Shown in pieces: positions 1-9,538 of a stretch of DNA of 27,555 bases (position 1 is its first letter; every line of letters starts with the position of its first letter). This DNA is from Nemertoderma westbladi. Lineage: Eukaryota > Xenacoelomorpha > Nemertodermatida > Nemertodermatidae. The notes under the pieces were generated by a model. It ran no database searches, was not told the DNA's origin, and saw only the letters and a list, made by a program, of their open reading frames with translations. The DNA is taken from assembly GCA_032718475.1 (NCBI GenBank), contig JAUCBJ010002893.1, positions 1-27,555 on the forward strand. The letters are read 5' to 3'. A program made the translations under genes and the position numbers.

Positions 1-222
1 CTCTGTCTTTCTTTTTTGATAACTCTTCAATTATCCTTCAAAGTGCCAATATGGCCTCCATGGTCCCACGACCTTTACGGAACCCATTCTGATTTCCACG
101 GAGCAGTCTCTCAATGAGATCCCTGATGCGATTTAATACAATTCTATTGTATAGCTTTGCAGTAATCGAGATCAGTGAGATTCCCCGAAAAGAACCATAG
201 AGTGATAGGTTGCCCTTCTTAG
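1..222 (-). mobile_element. LINE family B, reverse transcriptase fragment (3' part of a split copy)
   Basis: Read on the minus strand from 222 down, the translation gives a non-LTR reverse transcriptase region: PKKGNLSLY, then AKLYNRIVLNRIRDLIERLL, then NQNGFRKGRGT, the classic second RT block. An in-frame TGA interrupts it just after the ILAL that follows NQNGFRKGRGT, so this copy is dead. The upstream part of the same element lies at 3230-4060 on the same strand; the two were separated by the LINE at 228-3224. The element runs off the window at position 1. Clade not assigned. Confidence 0.8.
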
Positions 223-227
223 GAACT
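223..227. repeat. Target-site duplication, 3' side of LINE A
   Basis: The plus-strand pentamer GAACT here recurs at 3225-3229, directly outside the other end of the inserted LINE. Removing 228-3224 and one copy restores, on the minus strand, an open frame reading PVPKKGN across the junction. That supports a true insertion duplication over a chance match. Confidence 0.75.
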
Positions 228-390
228 TATTTTTATTTATTTTTTATTTTATTCTTTATTGCAGGCATCGCCCATAGTAAAATTGCTAAATAATATACAG
301 TAAATAGCACAGAAGTATAAATATAGTGATACACAGATATACATATATATTATATACCAGTATTGAATAACTATTTATTTAAGAATAACA

Positions 391-825
391 TTAATATAGA
401 TATGCACTATTATCGATTCTAGAACAACAGTAGGTGACGTTATAAACTGAATTAACGACAGTGTTTATCGAACAACAAATCCTATTAAAGAGACTATTTA
501 CACATCGAAATCTAATGTGTACGAAACACGGTAAATTATGTTCTCCGAAGAATTGTGACATGCTGGTAGAGGAGACCTGTGCACTAGAAAGTCGGGGAAT
601 ATTAAATAGTATTCGAGCTGCGTTGTTGTAGGCAACTCTAACGCGGTTATATACAACAGATGAGTAATTCCGTCTCGCCCACAGAGCATTGCAATACAGT
701 GGTGTGAGGAACGCACGGAATAAACAACATTTGACCGATACAGAACATGCACTAAATTTACGAATTAATAAATTAGCACGTGCATAAATGATCCTAATAG
801 TTTTCTCTGATATCATAATCGTCAT
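391..825 (-). pseudogene. LINE A ORF2, C-terminal region after the RT fingers and palm
   Basis: An open stretch of 144 codons in a different frame from the RT fragment upstream. It contains the LYCNALW and VAYNNAARILFNIPR patterns found after the RT domain in CR1/L2-type LINEs, followed by a short cysteine-containing tail that ends in a stop at 391-393. It has no independent start context and is simply the downstream part of the broken ORF2. The 3' UTR (about 390-228) follows, with the phrase ATGGGCGATGCCTGCAATAA just before the A-rich tail. Confidence 0.65.
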
Positions 826-844
826 CGCCAGTGCGATGTTTTAT

Positions 845-2239
845 CTATGCCAGATATTTAAACATATCAGTTTCAATTATACATTTACCATTTAGAAAGA
901 CTGGAGCCATACCAACAATTCCAGTGCGCTTAGAAGCAAAATACATAACTTTTGTCTTTTTTAGATTGAAGAGGATGCCATGTTTCGAGGCAAAATCTTC
1001 GCAGATATCAAGCAAGCTTTGCAAACCAATAACGGAATTAGAAAGCAGATTTAGGTCATAGGCATACATCAAATGATTGACCCTCTTGCCATCCAATGCA
1101 CAACCGAAACCGGCCTTGGTTAGCAAGACGGACAAATCATCCATATAAACATTGAATAAATTATGCAGAGAGCATTCCGCCCTGTTTTACACCGTTAGAC
1201 ACTGTAAAAGGAGTAGAAAATGATGACCCCCATTTAACACGTAACGATTGACTAGAGTACCAATACGCACAATGTATAGTGGCACATTACGCTTTATCAG
1301 CTTCTGGTACAATGTAGGCCTACTGTGCACAATTCGATCAAAAGCCTTAGAGGCATCCATAAAGCAAACATAAACTGATGAATCGTTGTACAAATAGTAG
1401 TCTATTATTTCTAATAGAATGTACGTACACAATTCAGTTCCACTACAACGTTTGTACGCGAATTGATTGTCGGTTGTTATCAAATATGATTCTATTCTAG
1501 AAAGAACTACATATTCAAACACTTTACTAATCATTGTCGCTATAGCAATACCCCTATAATTTGACTTTGAACAGCGATTGATAATCATTCGCAAACATTT
1601 CACATATTTCAGGTTCACCGTTTGTGCCGTCAATAACGTTAGGTAAAGGTACTGGAACTTTAGATTGTTTATTTACGGAATCCCAAAACGACTTACTGTC
1701 GATATTCAAGTTAGCAGTCGGCAACTTATCAGCCCTATTATGAGCATCATTATGTTTACATTGTCTAAACACACGTTTGAAATGTGCCCTAGCAGTTAGG
1801 TAGTCTCTATGAACCGCACCTTGCTTAGGGCAACCAGCATTTCGCCAATCAGCAAACGATTTTCGTGAGATTTCATAATATTCTTTGACACTGTCATTCC
1901 AGCCTGGAATGTTATGATTTTTCGCCTTGTTATTATCAGATTTGTTGCTCCTAGGCAAGGTTTGGTTTGCACAAGTCGTCAAAACATTCGATATGGAATT
2001 CCAGACCGATGATATGCACCCATTATGTTGAGTGTTGTTACACTGACAATCATTACAATATAACCCTACGTTGTCCGTGATAATTAAATTACTCAATGCA
2101 GCATCCACTGAACGGCTGTACTCTAGCAAATGTTCTGCAGTAGCCCTGCCCCAGTTCGGGACATTAACTCCAGAGCAGTCGCTAGGGGGCGTACCAGCTG
2201 CAGTGCCTACCGTATCTAAGTTACAGCTAAGAATACACC
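845..2239 (-). pseudogene. LINE A ORF2, linker and reverse transcriptase, frameshifted with internal deletion
   Basis: The open frame downstream of the endonuclease runs to a linker ending in FANDYQSLF near 1570. It is followed almost immediately by SNYRGIAI, the first RT block, so the roughly 80-100 residues that normally separate these blocks are missing. The QFAYKRCSGTELC block and the catalytic FMDASKAFD motif (near 1350) are intact. A frameshift near 1210 and another near 1150 surround NGVKQGGMLS. The palm motif at 1055-1066 reads YAYD, so the first of its two catalytic aspartates has become tyrosine. In intact elements this domain reverse-transcribes the element RNA at a nicked target; this copy could not. 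Confidence 0.85.
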
Positions 2240-2969
2240 GAATTGGTATATGGTCAACAACACACAGATTATAATCAATAGCGATATTACTAACGGAAGT
2301 ACTAGCTCCAATAGAGCAAACAATGTGGTCTAACCATGAAACGCTAGAGTGTGCACTGTGCAGCACTGACAAAAGTAAAACTGTCAGCTGGGAGGTGGCT
2401 AGTGTCTACAATGGACAGACCACATTCGTCACACCATTCTCGCATCTCCGTGTAAAAAGTTGTACCAGGGGCAGCATTAAAATCGCCTAACAGAAAACAA
2501 CTTGTAGTTGGTACTGATTCAATACAAGTTTGTAAACGGCCTAAATATTCTAGAAACAAATCATAAATTTCTTTACATCGATATCAAGGTGTAATCGATA
2601 TGGAAGATACACATTAATAACTAATTGTTTAGCACCATCAGAAGAATTAATACAAAAAGGCATGATACGGTTATCATCAATTTCAATAAAATCTATATGT
2701 TTTGCAAATTCCTGCCTGACTAAAACAGCCAATCCGCCAAATGTGCGGCCTTGCAAGAAACCGGTAGACAAATCAACCGGAGATTTTGCGTGCGGTAAAA
2801 AATCTCCGTCGATGGTTGACAGGAAACTAAGATCCTGTTGAGGGAGCATGTGCTCCTGCAACAGCACAATGTCTGAGGTATCACACAGCGTCTTCACTGT
2901 TGCTAGTGATGAAGCTGTCCTAACCGAATTACAATTATAGGACAAAATTCTAATATTGTGTGTACCCAT
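2240..2969 (-). pseudogene. LINE A ORF2, APE-type endonuclease domain, frameshifted
   Basis: The first ATG of ORF2 is at 2969, followed by an Exo_endo_phos fold: ILSYNCNSVR at the N-terminus, the metal-binding glutamate in DIVLLQEHML, then NVYLPY, LLGDFNAAPG with the catalytic D and N, WLDHIVCS, and a final DHIPI carrying the D-H pair. The catalytic residues I can see are present. Frameshifts near 2555 and 2360 break the domain into three frames. Intact versions nick genomic DNA to prime reverse transcription. Confidence 0.85.
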
Positions 2970-3134
2970 GATTGGTTATAGTAGTTACACATATTATTAA
3001 AATTATATCATTATCATATCATAAAAAGGTTAAAAATTTAAACTATAGTATAAAAATATATTGGGATAAATATATATACATATATTAGATAATTATTCAT
3101 TTATTCACTTAAAAACCGCCAAAACAAAAGGTAG

Positions 3135-3224
3135 TCAATCACTTGCCTCGGTCTGATTACCGGGGCTATCGTGGACAGACTGAGCCGGTGACGATTGAGC
3201 CGTAACAGTCCTTGTTGTCTTGTT
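3135..3224 (-). pseudogene. Probable C-terminal tail of LINE A ORF1
   Basis: From the 5' insertion point at 3224 a frame stays open for 29 codons (rich in T, S, Q, P and N) and stops with TGA at 3137-3135, about 165 nt upstream of the ORF2 start. Position and polar composition suit the end of an ORF1 whose rest was lost by 5' truncation at integration. There is no diagnostic motif, so the assignment rests on position. Confidence 0.4.
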
Positions 3225-3229
3225 GAACT
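3225..3229. repeat. Target-site duplication, 5' side of LINE A
   Basis: Plus-strand GAACT, identical to 223-227. LINE B coding sequence resumes at 3230. Confidence 0.75.
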
Positions 3230-4060
3230 GGCGCCAATTTATTTGTTTTCATTTCTTGTGACACTCTCGTCGTTCTGTACGTACATGTCTATTATGATGG
3301 GGTAAATGAGCTCCAAACACTCTGGTTATTTAAAGACCTCAGGGGGCAAACCATGTACTCCACTGGCACGCTTTGTCTTAATGCTCTTTGTAGCAGCGGT
3401 CCCTTCAGCAAAGGATATATCGCCAATTGGAATATCTGGGAGTAGAGACTCAGAAGACATTTTTACTTCTATAAAGTTATCAGCCAATACCCTGTCCTTA
3501 TTGAGGAGCTTTTCGAAGTGGGCCTTCCAACCATTGAGGCGATCGGCTGGTGAATCTGCATTAACCTTGGTGGTTGATTGGCTTTTCCGCCCAGTCAGCA
3601 AGTTGATCGATTTCCATGCCTGGGATGATTACCTGCCGTTTGAGTCGGGACTCTTTTTGCGCCTTATAGAGGTAATTTCGGTACTTCCGAATTCTGTGGT
3701 CAGTCCAGGGGGCCTTTTTCCTGTTTCGAGGGTATACAGGAACTGTTTCTGCAGCTGCTAACTTAACTGCCTCTGTGAAGGCAGTATAGCCCTCACAGTG
3801 ATCTGCCGCCTCAGAGGCAAGAGCCTCATACCTGTTGCTCAGCTGTAGAGTGAAGCTGGATCTCACACTTGGCTGTTGCAACAGAGAGGACCAGTCATTC
3901 CGCGGCAAGGCAGATTTCGTTGTTCTGCAAGTACGCAGACTAAGTCTTACCTTGGCCACAATAAGGCGTTGATCACTGGAGAAGGGTCGAAGTGTAAATA
4001 CATTACAGTCTTGAATAGAGCTCCTGTATTTCCTATTAAACGGAATTAATTATGGTCTTT
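3230..4060 (-). mobile_element. LINE family B, end of endonuclease and linker to RT (5' part of the split copy)
   Basis: Read from about 4045 down, the minus strand gives the end of an APE endonuclease: SSIQDCNVFT, then FSSDQRLIVAKVRLSLR, where the usual catalytic SDH is SDQ. A linker follows with APWTDHRIRKYRNYLYKAQK, then NADSPADRLNGWKAHFEKLL, then SGVHGLPPEVFK. A stop interrupts directly after EVFK, a frame change lies near 3590, and a second stop precedes the insertion site. The same linker sequence recurs at 6400-6830 on the plus strand, confirming a repeated family. The copy appears 5'-truncated near 4045; upstream sequence shows no endonuclease body. Confidence 0.8.
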
Positions 4061-4660
4061 TATTATGGAATTATGGGATTTCTGACCACTGGGTCCACTA
4101 TGAGTCCAAAGTTACCCAACACCCATCCATATGTCAATGTATGTCCGTACAGTACGTGCTACTAAACTTTCACCTCTCTTTTGGAAATCACACTCCGTAC
4201 TGCACTCGAAAACACCAGATCAGCTTTTTATATCGTTATAAGGGATATATATTTAGCATTATATATAATTACAGCGATCAGCGGATTGGTTACAGAGTCG
4301 TGAATCACAGATGTGGGACGCCATAGACGCTGTATAGAGATATCTCTACATAGCATTCCATGGGGACGCGGACAGGAAACATGTCAGTTGGTCAGCTGAT
4401 TCAATTATTGCAGCAACATTATTGTGAGCTAAACCTGCTTATGATGAGTATTTGTAATTAATATGTTCAATTATTGTGATCTCAATAGATTGTATTTTAC
4501 CGTAGTATTACTCCATATTTGGTATTGGATATTTCATGTAAAATATATTACATTCACTTTCTAATAAATAAATAAATAAGTTTCTATAAATTATAAATGG
4601 TTAAAGTTTAACTTGATTAATACAGTATTTATAGGCCTAATTTGTATGTATTCATACAAT
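4061..4660. other. AT-rich spacer without a recognised gene
   Basis: No open frame here has protein-like composition. The only structured element seen is a 14-bp perfect palindrome, TAGAGATATCTCTA, at 4335-4348. It may contain degraded transposon sequence. Confidence 0.5.
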
Positions 4661-5323
4661 CCTCATATTAATTTTGTTATAATGTTTGTGTGTACCAATT
4701 TGGTCATTGGTCAGCGTTCCATTTCTTATTCAGGAGCAGTTCTTTGGAATTCATTACCACAAAACCTTGTTAATTTAAAAAATAAAATACATTTAGAAAA
4801 CATATAAAAATTATTTAATTAACTCCCCAATTGCAGATATACAACCTTACTACAGTACTTACTACAGTCTGTAGGCCTGCTACTGCAGGTCGAGCGAACT
4901 CAGACAGTGGAAATGAGATTCTTCCAGGCTTCCCGATTCTCCATAGTTGTCGAAATCTTAATCAATGAAAAACATCAATACGGTAGCGTCGTTTACTCGG
5001 GGGGTGTGGGCCATAGGGTGGGTGTCTGGGGTGGGCATGTATGCAGGGTGGACTGGGGTGGGGCTGTGACGTTGCTTTTCTTCTAGTTTCCTATGTAGTG
5101 TGAAGGTGTCATTCCAAAACAAAATTATTTGAATACATTATTATTATTTTATTTGTATAAATTGAAATTATACTGTTTGTGCATTTCATACCGGTAAAGT
5201 GTAGTCACATCTCTGCTAGCACTGTGTGCTATTCGTGGCTACCCTTAAACACATTGTTATTGCTGTAATTTGATTTATAATTTTATGATAATAATAATTG
5301 AAAATTGAATTGAATTGAATTGA
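4661..5323 (+). mobile_element. LINE 3' end: C-terminal relic and 3' UTR with (ATTGA)n tail
   Basis: The plus strand encodes GQRSISYSGAVLWNSLPQNL, the serine/tyrosine-rich SGxxLWNSLP signature that closes ORF2 of many CR1/L2/RTE-type LINEs, ending at a stop at 4805-4807. About 500 bp downstream the sequence ends in a short (TTGAA)n tract at 5303-5323, a common 3' terminus of such LINEs. Whether the intervening 500 bp is all 3' UTR of the same copy is uncertain, because the G-rich block at 4999-5066 may be foreign to it. Confidence 0.5.
4999..5066 (+). other. G-rich stretch with G-quadruplex potential
   Basis: At least eight runs of three to six G lie within about 68 bases on the plus strand, separated by loops mostly under 12 nt. 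This meets the usual G-quadruplex pattern and contrasts with the AT-rich surroundings. No function can be assigned. Confidence 0.5.
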
Positions 5324-5337
5324 AGTGGTAAGTAGAG

Positions 5338-5363
5338 TTTCCCCTACTGAACAGTAGGGGAAA
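5338..5363. other. Perfect hairpin
   Basis: TTTCCCCTACT and AGTAGGGGAAA form an 11-bp perfect stem around GAAC, directly after the (TTGAA)n tail. A shorter relative, CCCCTA-TTGG-TAGGGG, is at 7478-7493. There is no T-run that would suggest a Pol III terminator role. Confidence 0.5.
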
Positions 5364-6399
5364 ATATATAATAAATTATTGTTTTACATTCCTTCTCCCC
5401 TCCATGCCATGTAGCTTACCATTCATTCTCCCATTTTTGATGTATTTTGATCAACCATTTTTGCTTCTCATCTACATTTGAATTGGAGATGGAGTCTATG
5501 GGAGAATATAGATACTTTAGGATGGATAATTTCGGTAGAATAAAGTGATTGACACAAAACCCTTTTACCAAGATAACAAATTGAACAGAACATTACTTTA
5601 GTTCATTTTAATAGTACGGTAGTAATAACTGTGCTTAGTTTTAATTTATACTGTAGGCCTATGTACTGTATAACTGTAGAATGTCAACTCTCGGTAAGGG
5701 CCTTGAGCATGGACAGTTTCTCTCCCTCGCTCATTTGTGTGCTCTTTGTTTCTATTCTCTTTATGTTAATATCTCTTATGTGTTAATATCTGTTTTTAAT
5801 ATCGAGTTATAAATTAATAAATACTGACTAGATGAATCACCCGTATTGGAAATCAGTACAGTAAGGATTCCAAGTTATTACGGACAGCAGTAGAGCATGT
5901 GCTGCTTTATGTAAATTCTTGATCTTGAGAGGTCCTTACTGCAGAATTATTGACACCAAATACAAGATCCCTTGATAAATACCTCCAAAAGGTTGCTCAA
6001 AGGGTTTAAGGTATATCTAAAATGATCACTTATCACTTAACAGACGAGACAATGAACAACCTCAGTAAGCTATAGCAACTAAACAGTACCACCCTGTAAA
6101 CACAATGGATAAGTAGTGGCGGTCACTGCTCTTGTATATCAGATCTTACTGTAGCTGATATTGATATTTGAAGATAGCTTCTGAGATGAAACGTGAAGAA
6201 TTAACTTCTGTTATACTGAAATATCCAGAATAGGGCCTTCGTTGGTTTTAGCGATATAGCCTTACCGATTAGGATCTTTATTCCCATAACCTACAGACTA
6301 TATTACTTTAGGTCTACGATGTTATCCTTATATAATGTATACAGTACTTCAGTATATTGTTAATGTTTAGTATGTTCGTGTGTCTGAGTCTGTACTCAC
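5364..6399. other. Spacer without a recognised gene
   Basis: AT-rich sequence with no convincing open frame, RNA gene or repeat that I can identify. It contains one TAGGCCTA octamer at 5654-5661. Confidence 0.5.
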
Positions 6400-6830
6400 A
6401 GGATGTGACCATTCTTGATATCTCAATTGCTGAAGTCATGACTGGATGCAATGAGCATCAAGTCCAATCGTGCCCGCGGAGTAGATGTGTCCCCTTGCCT
6501 GAGGTCTTTAAAATACGAGAGTGTTTGGAGCTCATTCATCCCATAATCATAGATATGTACAGGACCAAGAGAGTACCACAAGAAATGATAACAAATCAGT
6601 TGATCCCTGCCCCCAAGAAGGGCCACTTAACTCTATGGATATTTTCGTCCAATCTACTATAGTTGATCTGTATTGCTGCAAAGCTATACAGAATTATGTT
6701 GAATTCCATCAGAGATCCTGTTTCGAGAGACTGTTAACATGACTTGCGTAAAGGTCGTGGAGACCATTATGGCGCTTAGAAACATAATTGAGAATTATCA
6801 ACAGGGAAAGACAGACATTTTTCTACGCTC
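6400..6830 (+). mobile_element. LINE family B fragment, plus strand, decayed
   Basis: The plus strand encodes LPEVFKIRECLELIHPIII, then RVPQEMITNQLIPAPKKG, the same linker-to-RT passage as in 3230-4060 and 1-222, here uninterrupted across the site where LINE A inserted in the other copy. Upstream, DISIAE and a frameshifted ARGVDG-like segment match the linker. Downstream, NSIRDP and RKGRG-like remnants in shifted frames match the second RT block, with stops throughout. It gives an empty-site comparison for the nested insertion. Confidence 0.8.
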
Positions 6831-7176
6831 AGCATACTCAAAGCGGCTTTTTGTTTAATATTTCCTGCTGGCAAGTTAAGAGAGAAGCGAGTTCCAAATG
6901 CTGCTTATTGTTACATTAAAGTACATGCGGGGGGGGGGGGGGGGGGTGGTTTGTAAAAAACCCAAGCGAAGCAGCGGAGTGGACATTTTTAAATATTGAA
7001 AAAAATGTTAGAACATTTTAATTTAAATGTGGTGGCATGTCTGGCTCTAAAGTGGACTGATCAGATAGCGGCGCAAATGGGTTACGATAGATTTGTAATC
7101 AAATGTCTGAATACAGAATATAGGGCCTACGCCACTATCTGGGTGTTATGTTACTGTGTTATTTATATAGCAGGCC
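6831..7176. repeat. Spacer with 18-nt poly(G) tract
   Basis: An uninterrupted run of 18 G lies at 6929-6946. Overlapping open frames in this stretch have no protein-like features. Nothing else is recognised. Confidence 0.6.
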
Positions 7177-7239
7177 CAAGGACTACTATACTACAGGACT
7201 GGCACACCCCTTCATCCGACTTCGCTAGCGAAGTCCATT
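7177..7239 (+). repeat. 63-bp repeat, left member of an inverted pair, with an 18-bp palindrome
   Basis: This 63-bp block matches the reverse complement of 9360-9422 at 58 of 63 positions by eye. It includes the perfect palindrome GACTTCGCTAGCGAAGTC at 7218-7235. The pair encloses about 2.1 kb. It could be the terminal inverted repeats of a DNA element or two copies of a dispersed repeat. Confidence 0.65.
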
Positions 7240-7639
7240 GGTTTGGTATTGCTTTATACTGTTATAGACATTGTTATCAAAGGATTTGTATGAAATTTAG
7301 TACACAATCGTAATTATTAGTAACATAATAAATTTTGGTGTCAAGAAATAAAGGACGAGCGCAGCGAGGCTTGTAACAAAGGGGACGACGAGTGTTGTGT
7401 ACTAACTATTCATTATAGTCTAGAACAATCGTGTTGAGTTAGTACATTGTGCGACATAAAAAACGATGTGAACAGTACCCCTATTGGTAGGGGAATGTTG
7501 TTACACAGATGATATCGGATTCAACTAACGGTATATTTGTCTCACCCCACAATACAGCAATATACATGGACCTCCCTCTCTCTATATTCTTTATCTCTGG
7601 TCATTTACTATCCTAAGTCAAGCCAGGTTCCAGGTACCA

Positions 7640-7780
7640 CCCCCCCCCCCCCCCCCCCCCCCCCAACTGCCTTTCTGATATTATTACTTTATAGGGCTAT
7701 TATTATTAGGTACTTTATATTACTATTAGGTACTTACTTTATATTACTATTAGGTACTTACTTTATATTACTAGTAGGTA
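7640..7780. repeat. 25-nt poly(C) tract followed by a 24-bp tandem repeat
   Basis: Positions 7640-7664 are 25 consecutive C. From 7709 a unit of about 24 bp starting GGTACTTACTTTATATTAC repeats roughly three times, the first copy 4 bp shorter. The open frame over this stretch (Pro run then ILLLGTYF repeats) follows from the repeats and is not a gene. Confidence 0.65.
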
Positions 7781-8010
7781 CTCTGTGTTATTACTTTATT
7801 ATTTATTACGATAGCGGTTCTAATGAAAGCGATATTTAATTCCAAAGACGAAAAATATAGCCAACAGAGTTGGTTGAATATTGCTAAATAGGTATTTTTA
7901 ACGGCTTGTTGTAGCAAATAATTTGAAAAAAAAGATATTGAAATTATTAATTAATAAATTGATTAAGTATCAATCCCGAATATTAAACATAAACCGGAAA
8001 ATTAAACGAG

Positions 8011-8240
8011 TGACTCCCCTGTAGACTCATCTATATATCTCAGTTTTTATGAGTCTCTCCGGGCGCGGACTCAACGTGTGACCCCCTGTAGAGAAATATC
8101 TCAGTTTTTATGAGTCTCTCCGGGCGCGGACTCAACGTGTGACCCCCTGTAGAGAAATATCTCAGTTTTTATGAGTCTCTCCTGGTTCGGACTCAACGTG
8201 TGACACCCTGTAGAGAAATATCTCAGTTCACAGTTTGACG
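8011..8240. repeat. 61-bp tandem repeat, about 3.5 copies
   Basis: The phrase CAGTTTTTATGAGTCTCTCC begins at 8041, 8102 and 8163, and CAGTT recurs at 8224, giving an exact 61-bp period. Units also share GACTCAACGTGTGAC. Copies differ at a few positions, such as GGGCGC versus TGGTTC. A degenerate partial copy precedes the first full unit. Confidence 0.75.
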
Positions 8241-8321
8241 TGATACGAAACGATATCATATTTCGGCCTGGTATACAATAATATTTATTTATTTTGTCCA
8301 CTTCCCGTTATTCGGAGGAAT

Positions 8322-8766
8322 TTAATTTACTAATTTAGTTTGTGCGGCTGTATCGCCAGAATGCGAGTCGCGCCGTTTCTGCCTATCCGTTTCTTCCATA
8401 GATCGCTTTTGTACTCCATTAAGAAGGGTGTTTGCTAGGATACGGCAAGCAGCTATTGGTGGCAGTGGGGAGATACCGGTACCGTAATAGACCGCAATCA
8501 TGTGCACTACTTGAGTTAGTTGTTTGTAGCACCGTATAGTTCCATTAGGTAAAGCATCCACCCACGCAGCCGACACTGGACACCATGGTCCATCATAAGA
8601 GGTGATGAGGCATGAGGAGCAAGTTGTAATCCACCACGAGTTAGGGCTTGGGTAAATAAATATATTATCCTCCTCTAAAATATCACCTGTGATGTCTAAC
8701 TCTGGGATTACCTTTACCAGGGCAGGAATCCTGCAACGTAAGTTGCTTCTTTGACAAAAGTGAAAC
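8322..8766 (-). CDS. Possible 3' terminal exon of an unrecognised protein gene
   Basis: On the minus strand a frame is open for about 147 codons from a plausible splice acceptor (pyrimidine-rich stretch, then ATGCAG, with the exon starting at 8766) to a TAA at 8324-8322. The composition is protein-like: RIPALVKVIPELDITG near the start, a Cys/Trp-rich middle (WWITTCSSCLITSYDGPWCP), then a leucine-containing helical-looking part and a charged tail, KRSMEETDRQKRRDS. I do not recognise the family. No upstream exon was identified, and the CpG-rich block at 8960-9240 could belong to the same gene. It may equally be a relic of a mobile element, so this is a weak call. Confidence 0.25.
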
Positions 8767-8959
8767 CTGCATATTCGTCGTTATGGAATAAGAAAAGCAA
8801 TAGGCTACTTGGAACTCCGATCGCTTCACAAAAATGTCAGTATCGCGACCGTATCCTGCGATTCCCTTTAGTCACTTAAAAACAACGGGTTCAGTCAGCT
8901 GCAAAAAGCCCCCAATTAAATCTCGCTCATTGAGCAACTGCTGAACTGAAGTTAGCATT

Positions 8960-9240
8960 CCGCAATGAGAGGGAGTTCTCGTGGAGTGGGGGGTCGCGGT
9001 GGAACACACGATAAGGGAAGTAGAATGGAGGCATTGTTGGTCACAAGGAACCGCCAGGGACTTTCTTGTGCGGAATTCCCGCGGCTGCGCGGGACACTCT
9101 GGCCAATGTCAGAATGTTGAATACAAATGACGGCAGTGCTTCCATAACTTAAACGGAGAGCCGTCATCTGCCTGCACTGCGTCGTGGTAGCGCGGCGATC
9201 CACTGATCTCATTCGGCACCGACAGGAGGAAGTTTCACTG
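8960..9240. promoter_or_regulatory. GC- and CpG-rich block upstream of ANAPC10
   Basis: Locally GC-rich sequence with many CG dinucleotides (CGCGGTGG, CCCGCGGCTGCGCG, CGTCGTGGTAGCGCGGCG) in an otherwise AT-rich region. It starts about 580 bp and ends about 300 bp before the ANAPC10 start codon, and lies upstream of the possible minus-strand exon at 8766. It could be a shared divergent promoter or a first exon. I see no TATA box within it. Confidence 0.3.
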
Positions 9241-9359
9241 CGCGAACGTTCAGTAAACTGCAGAACTGTCTAGCTGTCTGTTTGTAGGTTAAGTATACTG
9301 GTATAATAAATCATTCTACGGTAGCAGTACAGCTTACAGCAGTACTGCAGTATGAAATG

Positions 9360-9422
9360 AATGGACTTCGCTAGCGAAGTCGGATCAGGCAGTATGCCAG
9401 TCCTGTAGTATAGTAGTCCTTG
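9360..9422 (-). repeat. 63-bp repeat, right member of the inverted pair
   Basis: Reverse complement of 7177-7239 with five differences by eye, all within a 15-bp stretch. The palindrome GACTTCGCTAGCGAAGTC is preserved exactly at 9364-9381. Confidence 0.65.
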
Positions 9423-9538
9423 AGCAGGCCTAATTACCGCTAGGCCCCTATCATATATACATGATACTGTGTTATACCTGTATACTGATACTGTGATGTA
9501 GGCCTACTAATTAATATGTAATATAACAGAAATTATAA

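Larger units (their letters stand above)
228..3224 (-). mobile_element. LINE family A, CR1/L2-like non-LTR retrotransposon, 5'-truncated and decayed
   Basis: A minus-strand LINE of about 3.0 kb inserted into another LINE. In order from its 5' end it holds 29 codons of a probable ORF1 tail (3224-3135), a short AT-rich spacer, an ORF2 starting at 2969 with an APE-type endonuclease, an RT domain, a C-terminal region, and a 3' UTR ending in an A-rich (AATAAA-like) tail at about 228-264. ORF2 is broken into at least five frames, has lost its linker-to-RT segment near 1560, and carries YAYD where RTs have YADD, so it is not autonomous. The CR1/L2 placement rests on the APE endonuclease, the QFAYKRCSGTELC-type block and the A-rich repetitive 3' end; it is tentative. 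Confidence 0.85.

Noticed and set aside
6996-7313. 105-codon plus-strand ORF
   Set aside because: It overlaps the 63-bp dispersed repeat and has no family resemblance or coding-like neighbours.
8952-9212. 86-codon minus-strand ORF in the CpG-rich block
   Set aside because: GC-rich sequence lengthens chance frames. The composition is Arg/Ser/Pro-rich without motif, so I treat the block as possible promoter or exon sequence only.
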